A stretch of 64,000 nt of DNA from Conus ventricosus. Its lineage: Eukaryota > Mollusca > Gastropoda > Neogastropoda > Conidae. The position numbers and the translations under genes were made by a program. Positions 35,455 through 48,179 of this stretch are shown here, piece after piece; the stretch's first letter is position 1, and each line of letters begins with the position of its first letter. The stretch is from assembly GCA_018398815.1 (NCBI GenBank), contig CM031612.1:921207-985206 (forward strand). The letters run 5' to 3'. The notes below the pieces were generated by a model, which was given only the letters and a program-made list of their open reading frames with translations, had not been told where the DNA came from and searched no databases.

Positions 35455-35736
35455 TTTTGTGTGTGTGTTATATGTTGTGTTGGGGTGTGTGTGTGTGTGT
35501 GTGTGTGGGGTGTGTGTGTGTGGTGTGTGTGTGTTTTGTGTTTGGGGTGTGTGTGGGGCAGTGTGGTGTGTGGGTGTGGGTGTGTGTGTGTGGTGTGTGT
35601 GTGTGGTGCAGGTGTTGTGGGTGTGTGTATGTGTGTGTGTGTGTGTGTGTGGGTGTGCGTGTGTGTGCGTGGGCGTGTGTGTGTGTGTGGTGTGTGTGTG
35701 TGTGTGAGGAGAGAGAGAAAGAGAGAGAGAGAGAGT

Positions 35737-35785
<49 letters not shown>

Positions 35786-35909
35786 CATCCAAAAAGTATG
35801 CTGTGAGTAATCAAGAGAAGTAAGATTTTGTGTGTAAAAACTGCAACGTGATTGAAGTAGGGGGGGTATCCACACACACACAACACACACACACAACACA
35901 CATTCACAC

Positions 35910-35951
<42 letters not shown>

Positions 35952-35975
35952 ACAACACACACACACTCAATCACA
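35455..35975. repeat. GT, GA and AC microsatellites
   Basis: GT with GGTG interruptions at 35455-35706, GA at 35707-35785, a short link, and AC at 35872-35970. The flanking GT and AC tracts are complementary in inverted sense. Confidence 0.93.
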
Positions 35976-36324
35976 ACACACCGTTTGGGCCATGGAACAT
36001 TTCGCACTATGACAAATCAACTCATCATGAAAGATTGAAAGAGAAAAGAAGAAGAAGAAGTAGAAGTAGAAGAAGAAGATAAAAACCCATCAGTAACGAA
36101 TTTCTTCTAAGACGCAGCAAACTCATTCTTTATTTTGAGTCCGTCGTTATTTAGACAGGATGGAAACGTAGGGCTGACAGCTGTAAACAGCAATGACGAC
36201 AGCAATGACACACAGCTGAGGCCCGCCGCGCAGCTCACACACTAAATGCGTGCACCAGATCAGTTTCCGGAATTCCTGCCATCACAGAGACCGTTATCAG
36301 GAACCTTGGCCGCCAACAGAAACA

Positions 36325-36600
36325 AACTCTCAGACCGCTTTCCGTTCCGACAGTCGTTACACCAAAGCCTCTCATGGCTTTCAAGACCGTCCCGCCGGCA
36401 CACACTCAGGCATCAGACCGCTTTCCGACAGTCGTTTGCACAAAGGGAAAGCCTTTCTGGCTTACAAGACCGCCCCGCCCGGCATGATCTCTCAGAACAC
36501 TGGTTTCCCGACAGTCACCGTTATCATCACAAAGCCTTCTGGGCTTAACCAAACCGCCCCGCCGGCAACGACTTCCAGAACGGTTTTCCACGGAACGTCG
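36325..36600. repeat. Degenerate ~80-bp tandem repeat, about 3.5 copies
   Basis: Units share tcagaccgctttccgacagt, cgttNNNNcaaagcc and aagaccgccccgccggca. Plus frames of 100-117 codons run through it, as the unit is close to a codon multiple. I cannot exclude a repetitive coding exon, but prefer a minisatellite. Confidence 0.6.
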
Positions 36601-36916
36601 TAATCGGATTTGACCACGTGCTGCAGCGATTACCGGAAGTCCGAATCCCGTTCACAAAGTGACGAACCGCAGGTGGTGAAGCACCGCGGTTGTATATCTT
36701 CACAACTCTTCCGGCCCGCCTGGAAGACGGCCTCACCAGACTGGGCTATCTCTATACGTCTCTTCCTCCTTGAGGGCTGAGTCGGATTCCGCGACCGACC
36801 AAACCGGGAAGTGAAGGTGACCGAACGCGTAATCAAGGACTTCCAGGAGATGCGCCCCATTGTTCTATGTCTATCTGCTGTGAGAAACGGCGCTTAGGAG
36901 GCCTTCAGGCTCTGAG

Positions 36917-36947
<31 letters not shown>

Positions 36948-36948
36948 T

Positions 36949-36979
<31 letters not shown>

Positions 36980-37440
36980 TGAGAGAGAGGAATGGATTGT
37001 TATTTTCTGTCATCATTTCTGAAGTAACAGTGAAACTGCTGCAAACGGAGGGCTAGTGAAAACCACGAACGCCCTGTCTGAATAACATGATTAAATGCAC
37101 ACGGCAAAAGAAAACCAAAACAAAACAAAGCAAAACTAAACGCGCGCCGCCGCACACAGCCGCAACGCGCACGCACACAACACACCACACACAACATCAT
37201 CACAACCCACACAACACACACAAACACACACACCACACACACACACACACATCACACAACACAAAACACACCACTACATTTTCAAAAACAATGCGTTTGG
37301 TATTGTGAAGACTAAGAATGGCAGTGGCACAGTAAAGTGATTTTCTTTATAAAATTACCCCTTCACGACAGGCAATAGCCTGTTGCATGAATTAAACACG
37401 CAAGCACATTCTATCTCTGGGCTCTGTCTTCTGGTCTCTC
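36601..37440. other. Spacer with GA and AC microsatellites
   Basis: Unique GC-balanced sequence to 36915, (GA)n at 36918-36988, unique, then AC-rich at 37140-37275. No gene recognised. Confidence 0.55.
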
Positions 37441-38197
37441 TGTCTCTTCTGCTCTGTCCTCCCCGCCCCCCCCCCCCCCCCCGCCCCCTCTCTCCCTCTC
37501 TCCTCTCTGCCTCCCGTCTCCATCTCTCGTCTCTCTCTTAGCTCCGTTCTTTCTCTCTCCAGTCTCGCTCCTCACTCTCTCTCTCTCTCTCTTCTACTCT
37601 CTCTCGTTCTCTTCGCCCGCGCTCCTCTCTCTCTCTTTCGCTCTTGCTCACGGTCATCTCGCTCGCTCTCAAGTATGCCTCCGGCCTCTGCTTGTGGCCG
37701 AGGGAGAGATGTTTGAAGCTGATGGCATGTGGTACTCTCCTCCTCTTTATCCGTTGTCCCCTCTCGCTTTCGCTCTCTCGCTCCGAACCTCCGTGGCCTT
37801 CGCAGTGCGGGTGGTGGGGCCGACCCCCTTCTTGAACAACCAAGGATCAGGCCTTGACCGCCCCGCCACTGGTCGTCCGTATTTAGCTCTGTCTGTCTGT
37901 CTGTCTGTCTGTCTCTTTCTCTCTGTACACTCTCTCTTTTTTCTCACTCTCTGTCTCCGTGTCTCTGTCTCTGTCTCTTCTGTCTCTCTCTCTGTCTCTC
38001 TCTCTTCCTCTCTCTTCCTTCTCTCTCTGTGTCCTCTGTCTCCTGCCGCCGTCAATCAGTCTGTCTGACAGTCGCATGTCTGTTTCTGTCTGTCCTGGTC
38101 TGTCTGGCGTGCTCTCTCTCTCTTCTCTCTCTCCCCACTATCTCTCGTCTTCGCGACGCTCTCTCCTCACACTCTCTATCTCCTCTCTCTCTCTGTA
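37440..38197. repeat. CT/GTCT microsatellite field
   Basis: CT-rich at 37440-37640 with a C run near 37467, unique 37641-37870, GTCT and CT runs at 37880-38195 ending ctctctgtag. Confidence 0.88.
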
Positions 38198-38198
38198 G

Positions 38199-38282
38199 TT
38201 AGGGTACTTGACCCAGTTTCGCCGCCCTGTAGAAGATGGTGGTGGTGTATTGGATGGGAACGAAAGGAACCGCCGACTCTAA
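38199..38282 (+). CDS. Candidate 3' exon, 27 codons plus stop
   Basis: The CT tract ends in ctctctctctgtag; the next frame reads LGYLTQFRRPVEDGGGVL and stops at TAA 38280-38282. Acceptor context is good, length is too short to exclude chance. Confidence 0.15.
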   Translation, partial: LGYLTQFRRPVEDGGGVLDGNERNRRL

Positions 38283-38344
38283 ACGCACCCCTATTCTGGC
38301 AAGCTCTCCCCACCCGCCCATCCTCATCCTCCCTTCCTTCCCCC

Positions 38345-38471
38345 CGCATGTTGTGTGTTGTGTGTGTTGTTGTGGTGTGTGTGTGTGTGTGTGTGTGGGT
38401 GTGTGTGTGTGGGGTGTGGGTGTGGGTGTATGCGTGCGCGCGGGTGGTTGTGTGTGTGTGTGTGTGTGTGT

Positions 38472-38526
<55 letters not shown>

Positions 38527-38587
38527 GTGTGGGTGTGGGTGTGGTGTAATGCGTGCGCTGCGCGCGGGGCGGGGGGGGGTTTGGTGT

Positions 38588-38683
<96 letters not shown>

Positions 38684-38685
38684 GC
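38345..38685. repeat. GT microsatellite running into GA
   Basis: GT with GGTG and GCGC interruptions to 38625, then (GA)n to 38683. It resembles the GT-to-GA order at 35455 and 54310. Confidence 0.95.
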
Positions 38686-38830
38686 TTCTCTCCTGCAGCC
38701 AGTTTATTGTTGTGTACCAGGAAATATTTGCTGGAGAGGTAACAATGTTCTCCCCACACAGTGACCCTGAAAAGGAAGAGAATGGCAGCAGCAGTGACTA
38801 ACTGACAATGGCAGCCACAATACATGTTCC

Positions 38831-39134
38831 GTCATTCATCAGAACCCCAGCTAACCCAGCAACTGACCAGTCCATCACCATCAACTGTCATCATCAGAAC
38901 CCCCAGCTAACCCAGTAACTGACTAGTCCATCATCTGTCATCATCAGAACCCCCAGCTAAACCCAGCAACTGACCAGTCCATCATCTGTCATCATCAGAA
39001 CCCCCCAGCTAACCCAGCAACTGACCAGTCCATCAACTGTCATTCATCAGAACCTCCAGCTAACCCAGCAACTGACCAGTCCATCATCTGTCATCATCAG
39101 AACCCCCAGCTCAAACCCAGCAACTGATCAGGCC
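38831..39134. repeat. Minisatellite, 50-bp unit, about 6 copies
   Basis: Units contain gtcatcatcagaacccccag and ctaacccagcaactgaccag; well conserved. Confidence 0.93.
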
Positions 39135-39547
39135 AAGCATGACTACCTGACCCATCAACCCAGTCGAACAGGCCGTCCCTCTCAAGTCCACTCCACAAGC
39201 AGCAAAGTGAATCCACCAGCCCACCCTACCGACCACAACCCACCCGGCACCCATAAACCTCCCACTCAACAAAACATCTCATGCAACGTCTTATGATTGT
39301 CCAAATACCGGGCGAAACACATATTGGACATGCAAACGCTTTACTTCTTGTCAGTCAGACAGAGTTATAAACCTTTTTGTGTCCATGCTAAAATTATCTT
39401 CTTATCCTTCTGATCGTATTTAGGTAGCTGATTTTTTTATGTTAACTCAATAATGCTTGATAGGAAACCCGTAAGGATCTCTACACACAACGCGAGTTGC
39501 AATATCTACCACTCCTGTTTAACGTTTGTTTCTGGATTTATATCCAG
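39135..39547. other. Single-copy sequence upstream of a candidate exon
   Basis: No repeat seen. Ends in a pyrimidine-rich stretch, gtttgtttctggatttatat, directly before the ccag acceptor-like site. Confidence 0.55.
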
Positions 39548-39684
39548 AACACAAATACTGCGCCATGTATTGCTTTTCCGTACATACGGTCCCAGCATAT
39601 TTTGTTAATACAGAATGTCATTGCCGACTTTGTCACAAGGACATTGTTCCAGGAGAGTCTGCTCCAGTGTGTCCGGACAGAAAG
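39548..39684 (+). CDS. Candidate exon, cysteine-rich, PAN/apple-like
   Basis: Acceptor-like ttatatccag is followed by a frame reading HKYCAMYCFSVHTVPAYFVN then TECHCRLCHKDIVPGES. The pattern C-x3-C, about ten residues, A-Y-F, then C-x-C-x-L-C resembles PAN/apple modules common in secreted molluscan proteins. A donor-like AAAG-GTTGAG lies at 39684-39685. The frame is open into the adjoining minisatellite up to 39741. No start codon is needed for an internal exon. Best coding candidate of the window, still unproven. Confidence 0.35.
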
Positions 39685-40090
39685 GTTGAGGACCTTGTTA
39701 CAGACAGTCTGCATCCAGAGTGTCCGACAGAGCGGTTGTAGGACCATTGTTCAGTCCAGTTCTGCATCCAGTGTGTCCGGACAGAGCGATGTAGGACAAT
39801 TGTTCAGTCAGTCTGCTTCCAGTGTGCCGGACAGAGCGTTTAGACATTGGTCAGTCAGTCTGCTTCCAGTGTTGCCGGACAGAGCGGGTGTCGGACATTG
39901 TTCAGACATCCCTCTTCCAGTGTGTCCGGACAGAGCGTTGTAGGACATTGTTTAATGACTGCTTCCAGTGTGTCCGACAGAGCGGTTGTAAGGACATTGG
40001 TCAGTCAGTCTGCTTCCATGTGTCCGACAGAGCGTAGTAGGACCTTGGTCATCAGTACTGCATCCAGTGTGTCCGACAGAGCGGTTGTTC
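39655..40090. repeat. Minisatellite, ~48-bp unit, about 9 copies, starting in a candidate exon
   Basis: Units share cagtctgcttccagtgtgtc, cgacagagcggttgtaggac and attgt. The leftmost unit is the 3' end and donor of the candidate exon at 39548-39684 (ccagtgtgtccggacagaaa), so the array seems to have grown from the exon-intron boundary. Confidence 0.92.
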
Positions 40091-40199
40091 TTTCCATATT
40101 CAAGTAAGCTCATACTGACGCAGTTGTGCCGATAAAAGACTTTCAACTTCGACCACAGCACATACAAGCATCATCTGTCCATTTCCCCTAGTAATCGTG

Positions 40200-40510
40200 T
40201 GTTGAGGTTGTGGTGTGTTTGTGTGTGTGTTGTGTGCGAGCGTGCGTGCGTGCGTCGTGCGTGCGTGCGTGCGTGCTGCGTGCGTGCGTGCGTGCGTTGC
40301 GCGTGTGCTGAGCGTGTGCTTTGTGCGTGTGTTGATGTGTTCGCACGTGCGAGTGGCGGAGAGAGAGAAGAGTTGAATCGATAGTGTGTTTTGAAGTGAA
40401 GTGGATGGATGGTGAGTGAGGGGATGAGGAATGTTTGTGTGTGTGTTGTGTGTGTGTGTGTGGTGGGTGTATTGTGTGTGTGTGTTGTGTGTGTGTGTGT
40501 GTGTGTGAGG
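40200..40510. repeat. GT microsatellite with GCGT core
   Basis: GT at 40205-40235, GCGT core 40238-40310, unique 40345-40430, GT again to 40507. Confidence 0.93.
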
Positions 40511-40599
40511 GGGAGGGGCATGTATTCAGGGGTCTGAACATGATTGAATTTCTTTCCTGACCTTTTTTTCTTTAAGTAGCGCCCCAAAGATGGGGCGTG

Positions 40600-40870
40600 T
40601 TATAATTAACGGCTTCTCCTCCTCCTTCAACTCCGCCTCCTTTCCTCCTCATAACTTCTTCTTCTTCTTTACTTCTTTTCTCATAATGCATTAAAGAAAT
40701 TCAGCGAACTATTTGAAAAATATAACTAATGCCATTATCCACTCACAACAACTACTACCCACCGCGTCATCCAACAACGACAACACGACGACGACAACAA
40801 AAACAACAAAACAGCAGCAAGTGGCAGCAGCAGCAGCGACAACAACAACAACAAAACAGAATTCAACAAT
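40600..40870. repeat. CTT/TTC-rich then ACA/CAG-rich simple sequence
   Basis: CTCCTT and CTTCTT near 40610-40680, AAC/ACG/CAG trinucleotide-like sequence at 40745-40860. Imperfect. Confidence 0.75.
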
Positions 40871-40969
40871 CGCACGTCCTTCATTACCTAAAGCGACAAG
40901 TTTTGCTTGTCAAAATAATTGCCCTCACCGCACCCCGCCATCCCTCTCCTCCCCACTCTTTCAACCCCA

Positions 40970-43900
40970 TCTTTGTCACGCACAATGGCCCCTCCCCCCC
41001 CCCCCACCGACAGCCATCCCGCTCCCACTCTTCAACCCCTCTTTGTGACTGCACAATGCCCCCCCCCCTACCCACTCCACTCTCTCACCTACCTTCAACC
41101 CATCTTTTGACGGCACAATCCCCCCACCCCTACCCACCCAAAGGGGCCACCCATCTCTCTCCACTCTTCAACCCATCTTTGAGACTGCACAATGCCCCCC
41201 CCCACCCCCCCCCTAACCCACCCATTCTCACCCACTCTGTCAACCCATCTTTGAGACTGCACAATGCCCCCCCCCCCACCCATCCCTTCTCCCACTCTCA
41301 ACCCATCTTTGTGACTGCACAATAACCAATACCCCCCCCCCCCCCCCTACGCCAAGTCCATCCTCGCCCACCTCAACCCATCTTTGTGACTGCACAATAC
41401 TCCCCCTACCCACCCCATCCCTCCTCCACGCTTCAACCCATCTTTTGTGACACACAATACCCACCCCCCCCCCCCCCCCTACCCAGCATCCCTCTCCCAC
41501 TCTCACCCATCTTTGAGACTGCCACAATGCCGGCGCCACCCGCCACCCCCACGCCCCTACCCATCCATCCTCTCCCACTCTTCAACCCATCTTGTGACTG
41601 CACAATGCCCACACCCCCGCCCACACCATCCCACATCCCCACTCTACAACCCTTCTTTGTGACTGCACAATCCCCCCCCCCCTACCCACCATCCCTCTCC
41701 ACTCTGTCAACCATCTTGTGACTGCACAATGTCAACCCCCAACCACTACCCCTCCCTCACCCACTCTTCAACCCATCATTGTGACTGCACATGCACCCCC
41801 ACCCACTACCCAGCCATCCCTCTTCCCACTCTTCAAACGCCATCTTTGTACACTGCACAATACCCCCCATACAGGGGGGGACCCCTTATCAGCCATCCCT
41901 CTCCCACCTCTTCCAACCCATCTTTGTCACTGCACAATGCCCCCCCCCCCCTACCCACCCATCTCTCTCACACTCTTCAACCCTCTTTGTCACTGCACAC
42001 TGCCCCCCCCCCCTAACCCACCCATCCCTCTCCCACTCTTCAACCCATCTTTGACACTCACAATGCACCCCCCCCCCCCTACCCCACCCATCCCTCTCCT
42101 ACTCTTCAGCCCATCTTTGTGACTGCACAATGCACCCCACCACTACCCAGCCATACCCTCACCCCTCTTTCAGCCATCTTTTGACTGACTCAAATACCCC
42201 CCTAACCCAGCCATCCTCTCCCCTCTTCAACCCATCTTTGTGACTGCACAATGCCCCCCCCCCCCCTACCAGCCATCCCTCTCCCCAAAAAACTCCTTCA
42301 ACCCATCTTTGTGACTGCACAATGCCTCCCCCCCCCTACCCACCCTCCCTCGCCCCACTCTTCCAGTCCCATCTTTGTGACTGCACATACCCCCCCTACC
42401 CAGCCATCCCTCTCCACTCTTCAACACATCATTTGTGACTGCACAATGCACACCCCCCCCCTACCCACCCACCCTCTCCACTCTTCAGCCCATCTTTTGT
42501 GACTGCACAATAACCCCCCCCCCCCCTACCCAGCATCCCTCTCCCACATACTCAACCCATCATTGTGACTGCACAATGCCCCCCCCCCCCGTACCCACAA
42601 TCCTCTCCCACTCTTCCACCCATCTTTGGACTGCACAATCCCCCCAACCCGCCCTAACCCATCCCATTCCACTCCCACTCTCAACCCCATCTTTTGTCCA
42701 CTGCACAAGCCCCCCCCGCCCCCTACCCACCCATCTCTCTCCCACTCTTCAACCCATCTTTTGAGACTGCACAATACCCCCCCCCCACCCTAACCCACCC
42801 CACCTCTCCCACTCTTCAACCCATCTATTGTGACTGCACAATGCCCCCCCCCCCCCCCTACCCACCCATCACACACCCACTCATCAAAACCCATCTTGGG
42901 ACTGGCACATCCCCCCACCCCACCCACCCTCTCTCTCCCACTCCTTTCAACCCATCTTTGTGACTGCACAATGCCCCCCCCCCCCCCCCCCTACCCACCC
43001 ATCTCTCCTCCCACTCTTCACCCATCTTGTGACTGCAACACTGCCCCCACACTACCCACTCCATCCCTCTCCCACTCTTCAACCCATCTTTTGAGACTGC
43101 ACAATACACCCCCCCCCCCCTGACCCACCACCTCTCACCCACTCGTCAACCCACTTTGTACTGCACAATGCCCCCCCCCCCCCCCCCCAACCCGCACCAT
43201 CCTCTCTCCCACTCTTCACCCATCCTTGTAGACTGTCACAATACCCCCCAACCCACCCATCCTTCTCCCACTCTTCAACCCAATCTTTGTGAACAGCACA
43301 ATACCCCCCCCCCCCCCCTACCCAGCCATCCCACATCCCACCTCTTCACCCATCTTTGTGACTGCACATGCCCCCGCCACCCCCTCCCCTACCCCACCTC
43401 CCTCTCCCACTCTACAAAACCCATCTTTGTGACTGCACAATCCCCCCCCACCACCCCACCCCTACCCACCCTCCCTCTCCCCGTCTCAAACCCCCCAAAA
43501 AATTTATCCCTTTTTTTGTGACTGCACATGCCACAAACCCCCACCCATCCCACTCCCACTCTTCAACCCATCCATTGTGACTGCACACTACCCCCCCCCC
43601 CCAACCCCCCCAATCCCTCTCCCACTCTTCAACCCATCATTGTGACTGCACAATGCAACCCCCACCCTACCCATCCCTCTCCCCCATCTTCAACCCATCT
43701 TTGTGACTGCACAATGTGCCCCCCCCCCCCCCCTACCCACCCATCCCTCACCCACTCTTCAACCCATCTTTGGACTGCACATACCCCCCTACCCAGCCAT
43801 CCTCACCCACTCTTCAACCCACTTTGGGACTGCACAATAAACCCCCTCTACCCAGCCAACCCTCTCCCACTCTTCAACCCATCTTTGTGGACTGCACAAT

Positions 43901-45180
43901 ACCCCCCCCCCCTACCCACCCATCCCTCTCCCACTCTCAGCCCATCTTTTTGTGACTGCACAATACCATACCACCCCCCTACCCAGCCATCCCTCTCCCA
44001 CTCTTCAACCCATCTTGTCACTTCAACAATACCCCCCCCTACCCACCATTCCCTCTCTCACCCACTCTTCAACCCTCTTTTCACTGCACAATGGCCCCCC
44101 CCCCCCCTACCCACCCCATCCCTCTCGCCGACTCTTCAGCCCATCTTTGGGTACTGGCACAACACCCCCCCTACCCGCCATCCCTCTCCCACTCTTCAAC
44201 CCATCATTTGTCACTGCACACTACCCCCCTACCCCACCATCCCTCTCATCCCACTCTCACCCATCTATGTCACTGCACAAAGCCCCCCCCCGCTACCCAC
44301 CCATCCCACACCCACTCTTCAACCCATCTTTCTCGTGACTGCACAATGCCCCCCCCCCTCCCCCCCCCCCCCCTACCCATCCATCCTCTCCCCACTCTCA
44401 ACCCATCATTGTGACTGCACACTACCCCCGCAACCCACGCCATCCTCTCTCCCACTCTTCAACCCATCTTTGTGAACTGCACAATACCCCCCTACCCACC
44501 CATCCCTCTCCCACTCTCAACCCATCTTTGTGACTGCACAATGCGCCCACCGCATCCCCTCCTCCCACTCTTCTCAACCCATCTTTGTGACGCACAATAC
44601 CCCCCCCTACCCACCCATCCCACTCCCACTCTTCAACCCATCTTTGTGACTGCACAAAGCCCCCCCCCCCCCTCCCGAGCCATCTTCTCACTACCCCCCC
44701 CACTCTCAACCCATCTTAGTGACTGCAAACAATGCCCCCCCCCCCCCCCCACCCCACCCACCCACTCCCCCCTCTCAAACCCATCTTTGTCCCTGCACAT
44801 TGACCCCCCCCCCCTACCCACCCATCCCTCTCCCCCTCTTCAACCCATCTTTGTGACTGCACAATGCCCCCCCACCCCTACCCACGCCCTCCTCTCCCAC
44901 TCTTCAACCCATCTTTGATGACTGCACAATGCCCCCCCCCCCTACCACACCCCTCCCTCTCCCCCCCTCTTTCAACCCATCTTTGTGACAGCACAATGCC
45001 CCGCCACCCCTACACCACCCTTCGCCTCCCCCTCTCAACCCATCTTGTGACTGCACAATGCCCCCCCACCCCTACCCACCCATCCCTTCTCCCCTCTTCA
45101 ACCCATCTTGTTACTGCACAATGCCCACAGCCCCCACCCATCCCTCCCCACTCTTCAACACATCTTTGTGACTGCGCAAT
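40970..45180. repeat. Large C-rich minisatellite, ~62-bp unit, about 65-70 copies
   Basis: Each unit has ctcttcaacccatctttgtg, actgcacaatgc, a run of 6-17 C and tacccacccatccctctccc. Over 4.2 kb, G occurs almost only in tttgtgactg. C-run length is the main difference between units, and indels elsewhere are frequent. It makes proline/serine/histidine-rich frames up to 315 codons on the plus strand and glycine-rich ones on the minus strand, all compositional. The minus strand has many G-runs and is a dense quadruplex candidate. Confidence 0.97.
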
Positions 45181-45249
45181 GCGGTGCTATTTTCTTTGTT
45201 TCCCGATCGAGCGCTTTGTCTTAGATCCGTTCACGGTCATAGATCCGTG

Positions 45250-45425
45250 AGTGTGTGTGTGTGTGTGTGGTGTGTAGTGTGTGTGTGTGTGTGTTGTGTG
45301 TGTGTGTGTGTGTGGTGTGTGTGTGTGTGTGAGTGTGATGTGTGTGTGTGTGAGCGTGCGTGCGTGCGTTGCGTGCGTGCGTGCGTGCGTGCGTGCTGCG
45401 TGCGTGCGTGCGTGCGTGTGTGTCT
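45250..45425. repeat. GT microsatellite with GCGT core
   Basis: GT to 45350, then gtgcgtgcgtgcgtg-type repeats at 45352-45420. Confidence 0.95.
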
Positions 45426-45478
45426 TTTCCATCTGTCTGCAAACCGCTGTGCACAAATCTTTCTGTCTGTCTACAAAG

Positions 45479-45588
45479 CTGCAGTGCTTGATCGCGCCAT
45501 CGTGACTCGACAATGCGATTCTTGTCTTGGCGACAAGGAAGAACTGGGTCTGTCTTTTTTTAAAAAGACATTACGTTTCCCTGGTTAA
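45479..45588 (+). CDS. Candidate 3' exon, 35 codons plus stop
   Basis: Preceded by tttctgtctgtctacaaag. The frame contains AVLDRAIVTRQCDSCLGDKE and ends at TAA 45586-45588. Protein-like, with a CxxC, but short and unrecognised. Confidence 0.2.
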
Positions 45589-45859
45589 CGTGCCTGTGAG
45601 AAAGAAAACCAATTAAAACGACAATGAGTGATCGCAGGACGGTTTTACACCTTCATCTTCTTACTTCTCCAAACTAATCTGTCATTATATTTGTCTTGAA
45701 TCTCTGTCACTGTCTGAGCTGTCTGTTTCTCTGTCTGGTCGTCTGTCTGTCTCCATCCTGTCTATGTCAGACTGGCATGTGTATCTTCTCTCTTTGTCTC
45801 TGGGCGTCTTCTTTCTCGTTTTGTTCTCTCTGTGTGTTTGGTTTTTTTTCCTTTTTGTC

Positions 45860-46085
45860 GATAGACCACTCCTCACATAGACCACTCTCACATAGATCCA
45901 CTCTCACAAGACCCACTCTCACATAACCACTCTCACCAGTCTTTTTGTTCTCTCTTGTGTGATTGGTTTTTATTTTTTCCTATTTTTTGTCGATAGACCA
46001 CTCTCACATAGACCACTCTCACAGTCTGTTGTTCTCTCTTGTGTGGTTTGGTTTTTTTTCCTTTGCGATAGACTCACTCTCACAG
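45860..46085. repeat. Short repeats of a CACTCTCACATAGAC motif, about 2.5 larger units
   Basis: Small units ccactctcacatagacca occur in clusters, and a larger unit that includes gttctctcttgtgtgNttgg is repeated at 45820, 45950 and 46030. Confidence 0.75.
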
Positions 46086-47064
46086 TCTGTTTGTTAACTG
46101 AAGACGAATTGAAAATCAGAGACCTTTGACACCCTTTGAACATATTATGTCTTACCGAAAGAGGTCTTTGACTAGGGGGAGAGGTAAACAGATAAAACAA
46201 TATCTTTCCCTCATCCTTTCCTGCTAACACATAGTAGTACTTTTCCATACCTAGAGGTGTATCAAATCCAAGGTAAATAAAAGCAAATAAATTCGAAACA
46301 GTTCAATATGTCCTACACGCCCAGGATAATGCAGTAATGTTTTAAAAAAAAGAAAAAAAAAGAACTTAAGACTGACTCGACCATCCACTCAATCAAATGA
46401 TGACATAGTATTTTAACTGATCACTTCCATATGCGAAGAATGCTAATATTCATTCAGATCTCTCTGTATTATCTTTAAATTTCAATCCTTCATACAGTAT
46501 AAATTTCCATGCTTCCGCGATGAAAACGGCCAAACTGATTTAATTACCAGTTCATCATCTGATGATAACACACACAGCGAACATTTTGTCATTTCGCTAA
46601 TCGAACTGGAAAAATTAACAATAAATTGTCCACACTTCATTAAAAGCAGTACAGTTGAACAGAATAGTGTTCTTCGTCATCGAAAATATTGTCTACATAC
46701 AGGACAAGGAGATTCTGTGGATTGTTTTCACATCAAACCATCTTTTGTTCGCATAAAAAACCTAAACTTCTCAACCTAAATCTTGACGTAATTATTACTG
46801 TGCCATGTAATCTGTTTATGACATTGAGAAACTTTACAATGAAACACATTCTTAAATGAAAAGAAAACAGCGATATTTTTCTTTACTTTCCATATTGAAA
46901 GCCACTTCTGTTTAAAAGAACAACAAACCTGTCTTTAAATTCCCGCAAAAACTTTTGCTCATATCCTACTTCCTGGTTCATCCCACACTATTTAAAACCC
47001 TGTCTGAAAGGACTTACATTACTATATGAGCCCAAGGTCCCCTCTGGTCTGACTGATGACATCA
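46086..47064. other. Single-copy AT-rich sequence, no gene seen
   Basis: Nearly 1 kb without arrays, the longest unique stretch. Frames are short on both strands and I recognise no protein, RNA or transposon feature. Confidence 0.55.
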
Positions 47065-47069
47065 GAGAG

Positions 47070-47101
<32 letters not shown>

Positions 47102-47103
47102 AT

Positions 47104-47141
<38 letters not shown>

Positions 47142-47283
47142 CTTTTGGAGATATCCTGAGCAAAACGTTAAAAAAGTCACATACACACAGACAGTCCCGA
47201 ACAGACCGACAGACAGACAGATATCCTCTCTCTCTCTCTCTCACTCACTCTCTTCCCTCTCTCTCACTCTCACTCTCTCTTCT

Positions 47284-47320
<37 letters not shown>

Positions 47321-47465
47321 CCACACACACACACGACACACCCACACACACACACAACGCCGTGCGCGTCGCGCGCGCACACACACACCACACAACACAC
47401 TAACACAACACACAACACACACACACAACACACTCACACACACACACAACACACACCCCGCACGC
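47065..47465. repeat. GA, CT and AC microsatellites
   Basis: (GA)n 47065-47140, a unique link, (CT)n 47226-47282, AC with ACGC pieces 47284-47460. Confidence 0.92.
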
Positions 47466-47469
47466 ACGC

Positions 47470-48001
47470 GTGTTCGCGAACTCACCACCGCCAGCTCGCA
47501 ACAAAATGTTGTAACCATCTGACCACGCCCCTGTGTATAGGTATGCATAAACTATTGAACCATGGAATGGAGAGGAAAGTAAAACACAGAACAGTCCATG
47601 AATGGAGAGGAAGAAGTAAACACAGATAGTCCTGTAGACTGCGGGGCAAGAGAGGAAGAAATTCTAACAAACCAATGAACAAAACAAAAACAAAAAGTAA
47701 TACCTGAATACACGGTAAAAATAAGTAAGTAAACAAATGAATGAATGAACAGATGATTACATACCAAATACATCAATTAATTAAACAATCATCATCATCA
47801 AACAACCAATCAATCATCACACAATTAATCCATCAGTAACATGAGTGAACGAAAGCACGCCTACTATGGACCAACCTACTGGGGAAATGATTGATTGTAA
47901 CTGTCCAGCTTAAAACCTAAACTAAGGACATGGCGAACGGGCGGTGTAAGGTATATTGGGTGAACATTGCCTCCCGAAGTGATGCCATGTAGGCGAAACC
48001 G

Positions 48002-48037
<36 letters not shown>

Positions 48038-48175
48038 AGGGAAACATCCGGGAAGCAAGAAGGCGTCAGCGTCATTGGAACACCTCATTTCCTTCAGAGC
48101 CGGATTCTCTTAACAGACAGGAAAGGAAGCCACTCACGACCATTTGAAAACTCTTGCAACCGAAGTCAAAGCCAT
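47470..48175. other. Spacer with a 29-base poly-A after a stem-like motif
   Basis: Small direct repeats with gaatggagaggaa (47565-47615) and ATCA-rich sequence (47785-47830). At about 47975-48005, gaagtgatGCCatgtaGGCGAAAC resembles a shortened hammerhead-like stem and is followed directly by poly-A (48006-48034), which could mark a retroposed end. No gene seen. Confidence 0.4.
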
Positions 48176-48179
48176 CAAC

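Noticed and set aside
43528..44475. 315-codon plus-strand frame
   Set aside because: It lies wholly in the C-rich minisatellite; composition (proline, serine, histidine, threonine) follows the repeat and similar frames exist in other phases.
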